A stretch of 64,000 nt of DNA, from the NCBI GenBank assembly GCA_039105265.1, contig JAPFFF010000060.1, forward strand, positions 310,001-374,000, read 5' to 3'. The DNA is from Tritrichomonas musculus. Taxonomy: Eukaryota; Parabasalia; Tritrichomonadida; Tritrichomonadidae. Shown in pieces: positions 11,451-21,447 of the stretch. Within the stretch, counting starts at the first letter, position 1. Every line of letters begins with the position of its first letter. The position numbers were made by a program, and so were the translations under genes. Under the pieces are notes generated by a model. It was not told where the DNA came from, did not search any database, and was given only the letters and a program-made list of their open reading frames with translations.

Positions 11451-12715
11451 CTACAACAAGAAAAATGTAATAATCAGTCAAAAATAATCATTGGGTGAAT
11501 TGTCACTACATTTTTGTCACCTTATTCACTCAATTCATTCAATTCGTTCATTCAATTTCTAAATAAGAGGCCAATTTATGTCAATTGCATTAAGGTTTAC
11601 AGGTTAGATCTAACCCTATTTTTCTAACCTTATTCCAGTCAATTCGTTTCATTCAATACCAATAATTAGATTCAATTCGTTCAATTCATTTATTCAATTC
11701 ATTTATTCAATTTGTTCAATAATATTAAACCCAGCAATCATGTTCAATCAATAAAATCATTCAATTTATTTATTCATTCAATTCGTTTCATTCGTTCGTT
11801 CAAAACCAGCACTCAATTTATGTCAATTGCATTAAGGTGAAGAGCACGAGGGTTAAATCTAACTCTATTTTTCTAACCTTATTGCTTTCAATTCATTTAT
11901 TCATTCCAGTCAATTCATTTAATTTCTAAATAATCAAATAAGAGGCCAAATACATTAACTAGAAATATCGATAATTAGGTTCAATACTATCATTCAATTC
12001 GTTCAATAACACTTGCAATAACATTCACAAAAAGGTCAATTCATTCGTTTCATTCAATACCAATAATTAGATTCAATTCACAACAAGAAAGAATGGGACA
12101 ATTCATTTATTCATTTAATTCGTTCACTCGTTTCATTCGTTTCATTCAATCCGTTCACTCGTTTCATTTCTAAATAAGAGGCCAAATACTGAGGTGAACA
12201 GGTGAATTGTCACTATATTTTTGTCACCTTTGCTTTCATTTAAACAACCACAATATGCTCCTAGAAAATGGAGTGAACAAATAACAAATCAAATACAAAG
12301 GTCAAATAAGAGGCCAATTTATGTCAATTGCATTAAGGTGAAGAGCACGAGGGTTAGATTTAACCCTATTTTTCTAACCTTATTGCTTCCGGTCAATTCG
12401 TTAAATTCCATTCATTCAACATCATTCAATTCGTTTAAAAGTGTAGTTAATTTGTTCATTCATTCACAATAAGGTCAAATACGAGGTGAATTACCGCCTT
12501 CTGTTTTCGATCAACAACCACAACATGAAACAGAAAATGGAGTGAACAGATTCATTTCGTTCGTTTGTTCAATTCATTTATTCATTTCAGTCAATTCGTT
12601 CGTTTAATTCATTCATTCAATTTGTTCAATAACACTTACAATATTATCACAAACAAGGTCAATTCGTTCGTTCATTCAATAACATCATTCATTTCATTCA
12701 ATATCTAATTTTTTT
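11451..12715 (+). repeat. Array of TTCAATTCGTTCATT-type units with longer embedded repeats
   Basis: Short units built from TTCATTCAATTCG dominate. Embedded in them is a longer unit of about 85 bp, beginning near AAATAAGAGGCCAATTTATG and ending CTATTTTTCTAACCTTATT, with copies near 11561, 11812 and 12305. It contains the imperfect palindrome GGTTAGATCTAACC. A second long unit with TTTTTGTCACCTT occurs near 11497 and 12205. No gene recognised; open frames inside are repeat translations. Confidence 0.85.
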
Positions 12716-12834
12716 ACCCAGATGAAAATGATTACAAGAAACCTTTATCACTTGTCATTTAAAAAGCTCAGTATACTCCCCCTTAAGTATTTCTTTTTTC
12801 TGTTACTCAGCTTTTATTTTAAGTAATTCTTTTT
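12716..12834. other. Junction between repeat array and transposase remnant
   Basis: About 120 bp of ordinary AT-rich sequence containing a CTCCCCCTTAAG pocket. It may include the end of the DNA transposon whose transposase remnant follows, but no inverted terminal repeat was identified. Confidence 0.3.
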
Positions 12835-13205
12835 ATTCTTCAATCGATTGGAAGGCAACTGCACGATATTTGAGGAAAAAGTCATGATTTTCTTTCCTCA
12901 GTTGATGATCATATTAATTTCATAGTTTATTAATGTGGATCCTAACTTATGTGGCTCCCACGGTTTTCGGTTCCCAATTATCCTATCTGGATTTTAATCT
13001 TCCAAAAAAGTTCTCTACAATTATTCTGACATTACTCAGTTTTTCATTATTGGTCAATTCGTCAGGTGTTTAACCAAAATAGGTCTTTTTTTTTTCTTGG
13101 TAACCTTTATCTCCTTTAATTAGTAAAGGCTCATCTTTATCAAAATCACGAACTTATTCTATAAAATCATCTAGTTTTGGTGAAACTATTACCAGCACCC
13201 TATTA
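12835..13205 (-). pseudogene. DDE transposase remnant, PIF/Harbinger or IS5-like (DDE_Tnp_4)
   Basis: On the minus strand one frame shows, in order, a D-containing LLIKGDKGY segment, then TPDELTNNEKLSNVRIIVEN, which is followed directly by FFGRLKSR. The spacing and the VEN.FGRLK signature are those of the DDE_Tnp_4 catalytic core, where the last acidic residue sits in VEN. Several in-frame stops show that it is a plain decayed DNA transposon. The N-terminal DNA-binding domain and terminal repeats were not found. Confidence 0.6.
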
Positions 13206-13374
13206 ATAAGGTGATGGCTCAATCTTGAAAACTGCTTTTAAACCTTCAGTTTTAGGATAATGTTTTAAGTAATGTAAGAAGAGAAGAAACTGGCCAATGT
13301 TTGTGAATTTTATTGATAATGATATTGGGGATCTTAAATAATACCATGGAGGAAGAGTTTTAAAAAAAGGTTTG

Positions 13375-13575
13375 GGGCCTGCCTATATATCTGATATAAC
13401 GAGAACTCGAATTACAGACTGAGGACCAAGCATTTATGAGTGTATGAAGCTCAAAAGAAAGCTTTTAATATAGATTGGAATAATTCATTATACAATAAGA
13501 AAATTCCAGATATAAAGAAAATAATTTATGTTCCGTGTTTGTGCCACAAAATTCTTCGTTCTTATATTTATATCT
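13375..13575 (+). pseudogene. Small transposase-like fragment with a PCLCH motif
   Basis: The plus strand encodes AQKKAFNIDWNNSLYNKK followed by IIYVPCLCHKIL. A short aromatic and PCLCH motif of this kind occurs, from memory, in hAT-like and related transposases around the catalytic region. The reading is too short for a family call. It ends where a GC-richer segment begins (13575). Could also belong to another decayed repeat. Confidence 0.3.
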
Positions 13576-13886
13576 GGGATCCAGCCCAAAGGAGCAGAAG
13601 CGAAGTGCGTGTTGCCAGTTTTGTGAGTCCTCAACTGGGGGGGGGGGCTAGATGGGGAGAAAAGAGAAAGAAAAAAATATTTTGTTTTAGCAAAAGAGGA
13701 GAGATGCAGCTGGGATTAAGCCCTGACAGTCTAGATTATATGCTCCCAAAGGGATTTTCTAATAAATTTATTAAGATTGAATTTTTTTGTTAAAAACATT
13801 TTGATAACGAGACGATAAATGTTTTCGTTTGGAATTTTTTTGTCTCCAAACTTTTTGAATATGTAGCTTTTTGATGGAGGGGCAGA
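13576..13886. other. GC-richer patch with an 11-G run, then AT-rich sequence
   Basis: Contains GC-rich phrases such as AGCAGAAGCGAAGTGCG and a run of 11 G at 13637-13647, followed 6 bases later by GGGG. The composition is unlike host intergenic DNA and like the terminal regions of Mavericks here, but no AGTAGTRTA end was found in it. Origin unknown. Confidence 0.35.
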
Positions 13887-13992
13887 AGTAGTATAGTATA
13901 GGCTGGGATTCATTCTTCACCCCAGCCTACACTGCTCGCCACCAAGCTCAGGTACACCTTCGCTTGGGCCTCGCTACCCGGCCAAATACCCT
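13887..13992 (+). mobile_element. Maverick/Polinton terminus (possible left end of element B)
   Basis: Begins AGTAGTATAGTATAGGCTGG and shares the AGTAGTRTA start with A, C and D. GGCTGGG and CCCAGCC form a 7-bp hairpin within the first 45 bases. It aligns with the D terminus at 8492, in the same orientation, including CCAAGCTCAGG. If element A (14852-37942) is removed, this end is about 1 kb from B's first gene, so it may be the left end of B, but B's right end is outside the window and this cannot be confirmed. Confidence 0.5.
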
Positions 13993-14777
13993 CTGAAAAC
14001 CTATCGTAAGTACACACTCTCTACTTTCACTATTCCACCAATGTTATTTCCAAGGTATGGAGTAGTTTTTGAGCTTTCTAATGGTGTTTTTTGAATTCTA
14101 CACCCGAAAATACGATATTTCTTGTATAGGCACGACCCCGAAATATTGAGTTTTGATCGAGTTAATATTTTCTCTCAAATATTTTTATGCCAGAAGTATA
14201 TTTTTTTCTCTCAAATATTTTGAAAAGATTTTATAAAAATATTCTTAAAAAGTTAACTAGACATCAAGATATTTTAATATTATTTTTCACTTTTTGAATT
14301 TAAATTTTTATTATTTTATTATAAATTTTAATTAATTTTTCAAAATTTTGGTCGGACATTTATTAAAATTTTCGTTTGGTCGGACATTGGCCGGACATTG
14401 GTTAGACATTGTCCGGACATTACATATTTCCAAAATTTTCATCAAATTTGAGAAATAAAATTTTTTCCTTTAAAATTATAATATTTGTGAAAGAAAATTT
14501 TATTAATAAATTGATAGATAAAATTTTTTATTATTTTTACAAGTTTATGGTTATAATTTATTAAAATTAATTTTTATAAAAAATGTCGGACTTTCTATTT
14601 TTCGAACCATGTAACTTTCCACCAAATATTTCCATTGAGCTATGACCCCATACAAGAATATTTTTGGATGGTTTATTTTTAAAACTAAATTCTGAATATA
14701 TTATTTGAGTTATTAGAATATATTTCAATATTTATTTGGTTTTATATTTATTCAAAATCGAGTTTCCATCTTTGTCT
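13993..14777. other. AT-rich stretch with a short GGACATT repeat
   Basis: No gene seen. Between about 14350 and 14421 the phrase CGGACATT, with variants, recurs four times (for example GGTCGGACATT and GGCCGGACATT). If the terminus at 13887 belongs to element B, this is part of B's terminal region. Confidence 0.4.
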
Positions 14778-14849
14778 ATGCGTGTGTCGTAATGGTTAAA
14801 CTCCCTACCTAACATCCTAGGTTCGACATATATCCGGAACGCATTTTTT
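14778..14849 (+). tRNA. Decayed tRNA-like sequence with a T6 terminator
   Basis: ATGCGTG (14778-14784) pairs at six of seven positions with AACGCAT (14838-14844), as in an acceptor stem. TGTCGTAATGGTTA resembles an A box and GGTTCGACAT a B box, and TTTTTT follows at once, as at a pol III terminator. The D, anticodon and T stems do not pair properly and the body is 67 nt, so it is not a working tRNA as it stands. It ends immediately before the left end of element A. A chance match or a tRNA-derived repeat is possible. Confidence 0.3.
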
Positions 14850-14851
14850 AA

Positions 14852-15275
14852 AGTAGTATATACGAGTCGGTTTCCGTTGGGGCCACGCTACGCTTAAGCC
14901 CACACGTCAACACGAACTCGTGATAAAAATAAAAAATAAAAAAAAAAAAAAAAATAAAAAAAAAAAAAAATAAAAAAATTTTTTCTTCAACTTGTTTTTT
15001 TCTTGAAGTACTACTAGGGACCTAAACAACTACCTCGGGTCCCCACTACTTGTTTTTTCTTGAAGTACTACTAGGGACCTAAACAACTACCTCGGGTCCC
15101 CACTACTTGTTTTTTCTTGAAGTACTACTAGGGACCTAAACAACTACCTCGGGTCCCCACTACTTGTTTTTCTTGAAGTACTACTAGGGACCTAAACAAC
15201 TACCTCGGGTCCCCACTACTACTAGGGACCTAAACAACTACCTCGGGTCCCCACTACTTGTTTTTTCTTGAAGTA
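14852..15275 (+). repeat. Left terminal inverted repeat of element A
   Basis: An outer GC-rich 90 bp, an A-rich tract, then about four copies of a 57-bp unit running TTGAAGTACTACTAGGGACC onward to CTCGGGTCCCC. Within each unit GGGACC and GGTCCC can pair as a hairpin. The mirror copy is at 37619-37942 with fewer units. Confidence 0.92.
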
Positions 15276-15293
15276 CTACTACTGAAACGGCAC

Positions 15294-15321
15294 AGGTACC
15301 TGCCCCGAGAATCTCGTACCT
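15294..15321 (-). terminator. Hairpin just after the left-most gene of element A
   Basis: AGGTAC (15294-15299) pairs with GTACCT (15316-15321), and inside it CGAG pairs with CTCG across AAT. It lies directly downstream of the minus-strand stop at 15328, so it may mark the 3' end of that gene. Function inferred from position only. Confidence 0.35.
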
Positions 15322-15327
15322 ACCTCC

Positions 15328-15720
15328 TTATAATGAATGTATCTCATTCTTAGTGTTATCTTCAAGTAAGATACCATTTGATGTAAAGAATGTCGAATTA
15401 ATCGCTATGAAATTAGCTGTTGCATTGACCACTAAATTGCCACTACTTAATGGAAATTCAATATTGTTTAACCAGATCTTAGTTGGTTCACATTGATATT
15501 CACTCGTAGGTGAATTTTTAACATTGAATGATATATTAATTTTAATTTCTTTTTCACTGGTAACATTATTTTTGTTTTCATGATATGTCAAATAGAGGGT
15601 TGCCTCATATGCATCAAATGGTTGTTCGAATTGGTAACGAATGCTAGTACTATTTGGTACGCTGAATGTATACTTAATTCGCGTTAATCTATTCGCTAAT
15701 GCAGCTAACCTAGCTTCCAT
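15328..15720 (-). CDS. Fibre-region protein, C-terminal side (element A)
   Basis: A 130-residue open stretch on the same strand as the giant fibre-like gene. The part after residue 15 is rich in beta-forming residues (YTFSVPN, IRYQFEQPF, ATLYLTYHE) with alternating polar strands, as expected of a virion-surface or fibre-tip domain. No enzyme motif. It is the last gene before the left end of A. Function is inferred from place and composition only. Confidence 0.5.
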   Translation of the reverse strand: MEARLAALANRLTRIKYTFSVPNSTSIRYQFEQPFDAYEATLYLTYHENKNNVTSEKEIKINISFNVKNSPTSEYQCEPTKIWLNNIEFPLSSGNLVVNATANFIAINSTFFTSNGILLEDNTKNEIHSL

Positions 15721-15877
15721 TGCTGCTATAGTATCCTTTAATGTTGCATTCTCTCTCTCTAAATTTGATATTTTGCTATTTATTGTTACGATACTAGCAA
15801 CATGTTCACCTACTAGAATAGCTAAATCTTGATGAGCTTTAGATGTATTATCTATTTTTGTTTTTACTTCCTCAAGC

Positions 15878-18800
15878 TCACTTTTTTAATGCATACTCCT
15901 TTAGTACATCATTAACCTCATCAACTGTGGGGTATTCATTCATAATAGTAGCTATTGATTCATTATTGTCGTGGGATATCTTTTCAAGTGAGTCTACCTT
16001 GTTGTTAAGTGCATCTATATCACATGTATATGCTATATCCTTAACCTCAAATGACATTCTCCTAACAGCACTATTTTCTTTAATGGCTATACCAGTAACT
16101 CTTACTTGCTGTGGGTTGGCTATAACTATTGTCTTGCCATTTAAGGTGCATGTTGGGAAGTAATCACTGCCCTCATATTGACTTATAGTACCACCTGCAA
16201 TAGTAATAGTTATTATACACTCCTCATAGTCGATGTCATTAAACTCACTAACCTTCATAACCATTAGCCTTGCCTTAATAGTACCATCTGTAATAACATC
16301 TTCAGCTTCAAGGTGTACTTCCTTATTAACAATACTACCTACTATATCAATAGTATCATCTCTTACTAAATCATTCTTATCAACATAGTTATTATTTTCT
16401 ACTTCCTCATTAACCTCATTTATTTTATCAGCTAATAGCCTAAATGCAGGTTTTAATGATTCCCTGAAGTGGTTGCATAAATCAATAGCATCTCGATATG
16501 TTGTTATCGTCTTTGAAATGTCTTCAGTTTCATCAGTATATTCAACTACTACCTTTTCTGCATCACACCAATCAATAATAGGTGTTAAATCAGTTGTAGT
16601 TGACCTTCCTATTTTTAATGGAGGTAGGTTGCTTCCATCACCTAGATGATACAAAGCTTGTTCACCTTGTGATACACCTTCAATAGCAGAATCCACACCA
16701 GCCTTTGTAAATGTGAACCCTGTTCGAAATAATGTAAGACCAACATTAGCTATACTACCTGCAGTTCCTATAACTCCAAATGCTAGTGCTACATTTGATA
16801 CTATTCTAACCTGGTCTATGTCTTCTTGTAAATGTTTAGTAATCCTTTTAGTCTCTCCCATTTCTGCATTTAACACATTTACTTTCGAGGTTATGTCCTT
16901 AACATCATAACTAACTACATCAAAATTATTGGTTAATACATTTAAATCACTCCTCATGGTAGTAATATTATCAGCTGTTATAATCTTTGAACTAGTAATA
17001 TTGTAGTCTGTATATAAGGTAGTAGCTGCATTAGGATTTGGTGTTATTTCATAAAACTGTTGGTCTATTATGTACTTAAATGCATTAGTTGATGAATCCC
17101 AATTAATCTCATCAATCGGGTCTGTATAATCCTTCCTCAAATATAATTTTATGTCTCTGGTTTCACCAACATCTAAGCAAAAGCCCCAATCATAGCTAAT
17201 TGTCTCAATAGTATCAAGAACAGGTATAACATCAACAAATACCTCTCCATTCTTTTGTGCATGGAACCCATCAGGTTTGAATGATAACCTTGTTGCTGTA
17301 GAAGACTCACCTACATATATATCTAAATATATCTTTTCAACCAAATCAGTTCTAATTCCTTCAGTACTATCCATCGATATGTATAGAAGAACAGTGCCAT
17401 AATAACCAGGATGTAATGAGTTTGATAAGCCATCAGTTAGGTGGTTCTCATATGCACATGTCATATTCCATTCACTACCATCTTTAATAGTTCCATCTTT
17501 CATTTCCAGTTTAAATTCATTTTTGTAGTTCTTTAATAGTGAATGCATTAAACCATTTCCTTCATTAGTAATTATTGCTTCATGCATGTCTGTTTGTTTG
17601 ACTGTTATCCAACAACCATAACAACTATTGGCTTTCTTAGTAGGTCGAATATTCCATTTATTAATGACTTTCCCATTAAGATGACCTTTCGCATTATCTC
17701 CTGACCAATACCCCTTATTCTCACGACTTTTATCAGTATTCCATTGTAGGTTCCATGTATTGCCAAAACAATGTTCCTTGAAGACAAAGTTTAATTTATC
17801 AGGTATTTCATAGTTATCAGGTACTTCATATACCATCTTATAATATTCGTCCTCTCCTATTTTTTCTTCTGTGATGATAGATGGTTTATAAAAGTAGTGA
17901 ACATCGCTTTTATGGAGTTTTAATGCATTTTCAGCTTCAATGATAGAACATTTTATTGCCTTATCTGTTTTTAATGCCGTCGGTTCATATTCATTCATAA
18001 TACTTAGTTCTCCATTTAGATATAAAGTATAAGGGTGAAAAGGTAGACTTTTGTCGAATGCTATATAATACCTATCATCTGTTGATGAGTTATCATTGAT
18101 GGTACAATAATCATTCTCTTTATCGTAGGTAATAACTGGACAAACTATTTTACCATTTCTGGATGTTATATAGAACTCTTTTATATACCGACCTCTTTCA
18201 TCATATATTACATTCTTTCTTAATACTATCTTGAAGATAGGCTTATTCGAATTTAAAAAGGCTTGTTTTTGTAAATCGGGTACAAAGATGCCTAATAGGT
18301 TGTATGCAACATCATTAATAGTATTAGATAAAGAGTATACATCCTTATTAGTAATAACAAATTCAGGTATACCATTTTCTATAGTAAAATCAGAGTCTAC
18401 AGGTGAGGTACCTCCACTTGGAATAGAATCACATATTATTTTTCCATTTACTTCTAAATCACCCTTTATAATATATTTACCAAGTACTGGTTTAACTGGG
18501 TCTAATGATGGAGTATCTTTCGATATTTGAACACCATAACATTTTAATACATCCTCGAATTTATCAAACCCTTTGACAAAGTCAGGTATTGCTACTGCGG
18601 AAGAGTTATCTGTTTTGGCTTCTTTCGTATTTTCGATTGATAACGCCATTGGAGATGGGTCATCTTTTGGTTCCCAAACCCATTGCCTTTTATCTTCATT
18701 CCAAACTATTTCTCCAAAAACCTGAACAAAACTATTTCTTGCACGTACAAGAGCATTTACTGCTGGGGTGTTTTGTGTTCGCCATCTATCTATCCATTCC

Positions 18801-20719
18801 AAATGTTGTGATAAAATAACCCATTCTTCATGTGTCATATCCCATATTAAATTGTCAGGAGCATCTAATAATTCATCATGAATCCAATCATCATCTTGGA
18901 AGTCATATCCATGTTCTTGCCATTCCTCATCTACAATATTCCAAGCTACATATTGACCTAATTCTGCATGATATTCTCTATTACGGTATAACATTTCATT
19001 TGTTGGCATATGTAGATATGAATTCTCTTCTGGAAAGAACACCCATTCTTCATATCTATCACTATACCTGAGATGTCCTCTATGGTCATTTTCAAAGATT
19101 GGTATTAATACATCTACTATTGCTTCACTAGCTCCTTCTCTCCAACCTTCCTCGAAAGGATAATAAATATTTAACATAACCCATTCATCATGAACAACAT
19201 CCCACATGTAATTTTGAGGTACAGGAGCATTCCTATTTCGTCTCCATCCTGCAGGTCTATCCAAGTTATCATCTCTTTCTCGCCATTCCTCATAGATGAT
19301 GTCCCAAACATAATTACTATCTTGATTATATAGACCGTTCGAACGGTCGCCAATTGGTCTAAAAACTGGTATTTGTTGTTCTTGGTCTTGTTGTTCCATA
19401 GCTTGTTTTGCTATATCAGGTATTGCATCCTCATACATAACAACATCAAGCATAGCATCTTGAAATGACTGTACTTGTTCACCAAGATTCAATCTATTTA
19501 TATTCTCATCAATATCACCTAAATGTTCTTCAAGATGTCGATTTTGATTTCTTAGGTAGTTCGTCAATTCATCAATCTCATCTTGCGGGATACCTATGCC
19601 ACCTCCTCCTTCCTCCTCTTCATGATTGCAATCACAGGATTTTATCTGCGATACTTGTCCTATCAAATCATTAATTACAATCATGAGTACTTCGATATTT
19701 CGTTGAACGTCATTTAAGTGGTCATTTAAGGTGACTGACATTTGAGTACCATCAATATGAGTAATGGTAATTTTATTATCTGGAGCTTTGGATAGTCGAA
19801 ATAATTTTAAGGCTTTTGAGATACCTAAACCTAATACACTCGAAAACAGCAAATATTGAAGTATTTGAGGAGTGTGTTTGTAATTTTCTAAGTAGTATCT
19901 TGTATATATATCAAGGAATTCACATGGGCTACTTACTTCAATAATTTGGTCTGCCTCAACCAAGTCTGTACACCCTTTGTATCTATATCCTATTCTTTGT
20001 ACTGACAATTTATCTAGATTCCAATGGTATTGAGATATCCTAGATACGAAATTTTTAAAGTTAGATTCATTAAAAGCCTCATATAAGAATCTCTTTGTTG
20101 TCATGTTAGTTCTTTCATTCTTTATGACATTTATCAATAAATCTCCCAGGTTCGAATAACCAAACTCAGCTAAAAATGGGTCAGGCTCTGGTGTTGGAAG
20201 TGGTACAGGGTCTTGAAGATATCGAATAACCTTTGTTTGTCCTAGTTGTTCATCTGTTGATATTTGTTCATATCCATCAACAGCACACATCAATTCGGTA
20301 TACATCTCATGAATAGCCTCACATGTATTAGATTCTTCTTCAATAAATTCATTTAAGGTATTTACGCAAAGTTCATCTTTTATCAACTCCTTATATGACT
20401 CTGCTTTTTCAGGTAGTGAGCCTTCTAATAGAGGTGTCTTTTCAGGTCCTTTAAATACATATTTTAAATAATTGGCAAATTTGTGTGTAATAGGTACATT
20501 GCCGAAACCATCAAGCTTTCCTCCATTTTCGATATAACCTTTGACTACTCTTTCATCTACTTCAGCCTTGTTATATAAACAACTAAACGTAGGATAATCA
20601 TCTGGGTCCTCATTTCTTATAATATCAATATTACCTTCATCATTAACACTTATCTCAACATCCTTGTCTTTGAGCTTCTCTGCTTCATTTGATTGCAAAG
20701 AATAAAGTTTAATTGACAT
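15878..20719 (-). CDS. Giant fibre-like virion protein (element A)
   Basis: About 1,613 residues. The ATG at 20719 (MSIKLYSLQSN) is preferred over one 42 bases upstream because it sits beside the start of the divergent gene at 20737. Order: an acidic N-terminal domain, a hydrophobic turn (YLLFSSVLGLGISKALKLF), a stretch with repeated W-D-x-x-x-E-E-W tryptophan motifs (seven or so, about residues 480-720), long beta-rich modules, a glycine/alanine hydrophobic segment (VALAFGVIGTAGSIANVGL) and a C-terminal coiled coil. The second half is homologous to the 1,359-residue protein of C (50463-54542). It is probably a spike, fibre or host-contact protein; no enzyme motif was seen. Confidence 0.65.
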   Translation of the reverse strand: MSIKLYSLQSNEAEKLKDKDVEISVNDEGNIDIIRNEDPDDYPTFSCLYNKAEVDERVVKGYIENGGKLDGFGNVPITHKFANYLKYVFKGPEKTPLLEGSLPEKAESYKELIKDELCVNTLNEFIEEESNTCEAIHEMYTELMCAVDGYEQISTDEQLGQTKVIRYLQDPVPLPTPEPDPFLAEFGYSNLGDLLINVIKNERTNMTTKRFLYEAFNESNFKNFVSRISQYHWNLDKLSVQRIGYRYKGCTDLVEADQIIEVSSPCEFLDIYTRYYLENYKHTPQILQYLLFSSVLGLGISKALKLFRLSKAPDNKITITHIDGTQMSVTLNDHLNDVQRNIEVLMIVINDLIGQVSQIKSCDCNHEEEEGGGGIGIPQDEIDELTNYLRNQNRHLEEHLGDIDENINRLNLGEQVQSFQDAMLDVVMYEDAIPDIAKQAMEQQDQEQQIPVFRPIGDRSNGLYNQDSNYVWDIIYEEWRERDDNLDRPAGWRRNRNAPVPQNYMWDVVHDEWVMLNIYYPFEEGWREGASEAIVDVLIPIFENDHRGHLRYSDRYEEWVFFPEENSYLHMPTNEMLYRNREYHAELGQYVAWNIVDEEWQEHGYDFQDDDWIHDELLDAPDNLIWDMTHEEWVILSQHLEWIDRWRTQNTPAVNALVRARNSFVQVFGEIVWNEDKRQWVWEPKDDPSPMALSIENTKEAKTDNSSAVAIPDFVKGFDKFEDVLKCYGVQISKDTPSLDPVKPVLGKYIIKGDLEVNGKIICDSIPSGGTSPVDSDFTIENGIPEFVITNKDVYSLSNTINDVAYNLLGIFVPDLQKQAFLNSNKPIFKIVLRKNVIYDERGRYIKEFYITSRNGKIVCPVITYDKENDYCTINDNSSTDDRYYIAFDKSLPFHPYTLYLNGELSIMNEYEPTALKTDKAIKCSIIEAENALKLHKSDVHYFYKPSIITEEKIGEDEYYKMVYEVPDNYEIPDKLNFVFKEHCFGNTWNLQWNTDKSRENKGYWSGDNAKGHLNGKVINKWNIRPTKKANSCYGCWITVKQTDMHEAIITNEGNGLMHSLLKNYKNEFKLEMKDGTIKDGSEWNMTCAYENHLTDGLSNSLHPGYYGTVLLYISMDSTEGIRTDLVEKIYLDIYVGESSTATRLSFKPDGFHAQKNGEVFVDVIPVLDTIETISYDWGFCLDVGETRDIKLYLRKDYTDPIDEINWDSSTNAFKYIIDQQFYEITPNPNAATTLYTDYNITSSKIITADNITTMRSDLNVLTNNFDVVSYDVKDITSKVNVLNAEMGETKRITKHLQEDIDQVRIVSNVALAFGVIGTAGSIANVGLTLFRTGFTFTKAGVDSAIEGVSQGEQALYHLGDGSNLPPLKIGRSTTTDLTPIIDWCDAEKVVVEYTDETEDISKTITTYRDAIDLCNHFRESLKPAFRLLADKINEVNEEVENNNYVDKNDLVRDDTIDIVGSIVNKEVHLEAEDVITDGTIKARLMVMKVSEFNDIDYEECIITITIAGGTISQYEGSDYFPTCTLNGKTIVIANPQQVRVTGIAIKENSAVRRMSFEVKDIAYTCDIDALNNKVDSLEKISHDNNESIATIMNEYPTVDEVNDVLKEYALKK
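19333..19348. repeat. 16-bp perfect palindrome inside the fibre gene of A
   Basis: GACCGTTCGAACGGTC is a perfect 16-base palindrome, GC-rich against its surroundings, and is read through in frame as part of the fibre-like protein, between tryptophan repeats and an acidic linker. Confidence 0.85.
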
Positions 20720-20736
20720 TTTTTGGATATAATAAA
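20720..20736. promoter_or_regulatory. 17-bp divergent start region (element A)
   Basis: Only TTTTTGGATATAATAAA separates the ATG of the fibre gene (minus, 20719) from the ATG at 20737 (plus). No TCA-type initiator is visible on either strand. Promoter elements must lie within the neighbouring coding sequence or be this AT-rich core itself. The same layout occurs at 36451-36465. Confidence 0.5.
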
Positions 20737-21447
20737 ATGTTAGTATCAGTACAAAGTACAAATGCTGATGAATATAATAAGGTATCTATCAATTTGGATA
20801 TACCTTGGAAGTGTAAATATGTCAAGTATTATGTATCTTCAATTAGTACCTTGAGTAATATTCTGTTAACCAATGGTGATGATTATATTGAAATGTCAAG
20901 TGATTCAATACCTATTAAAGCCTATTTTCGAACTCCTAAATTTTCCTATACTATCAAAGAATTACAATCGGTATTAAATTTAATGTCTTGGTTTCAATGG
21001 GAGTATAAACAAGAAACAAGAACATTTCAATTAAAAACCACAATGAAGACTACCATTACGTCTTTAACTCATCGAGCTGCATTAGTAACTGGTCTTTATA
21101 ATACTCCATTGCCTTTAGAGTTGCCTGCTAATACAACCTATATAATAAAAGATATACCAATATTAAATCATACTAAGTTGTATTTAGTATCATTACAAGG
21201 TAATGCCATATACTCCAATATAGGTGAACAACAATATACACCATCAGTTATTGGTAGTATAAATACCTTCACCTTAGATAATAAACCACTTATATATGAT
21301 TTCGAAACTGAAAGTAAACCATTAAAAATAAAAACATATACAGATTCATTAAAATTTTTAGAATTAAGTTTAGTAGATTTCCAATACCAGCCGATATTGT
21401 TAAAAAGTCCTTTGTTCATAACTATCAAAATTAAACCATCTACGTAA
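20737..21447 (+). CDS. Putative minor virion protein, beta-rich (element A)
   Basis: 236 residues, starting MLVSVQSTNADEYNK. The region FSYTIKELQSVLNLMSWFQW followed by RTFQLKTT resembles, by pattern, a segment seen in small capsid and penton proteins of Polintons and virophages, where a helix that samples a grid of N and L residues is followed by paired strands. The rest is predicted to be almost wholly beta. It is the only plus-strand gene in this part of A, divergent from the fibre gene and convergent (8 bp overlap) with the polymerase. A penton or fibre-base role is inferred. Confidence 0.4.
   Translation: MLVSVQSTNADEYNKVSINLDIPWKCKYVKYYVSSISTLSNILLTNGDDYIEMSSDSIPIKAYFRTPKFSYTIKELQSVLNLMSWFQWEYKQETRTFQLKTTMKTTITSLTHRAALVTGLYNTPLPLELPANTTYIIKDIPILNHTKLYLVSLQGNAIYSNIGEQQYTPSVIGSINTFTLDNKPLIYDFETESKPLKIKTYTDSLKFLELSLVDFQYQPILLKSPLFITIKIKPST

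Noticed and set aside
13637-13657. G-quadruplex at the 11-G run
   Set aside because: One long G run and one GGGG only; a long homopolymer in draft sequence is also error-prone.
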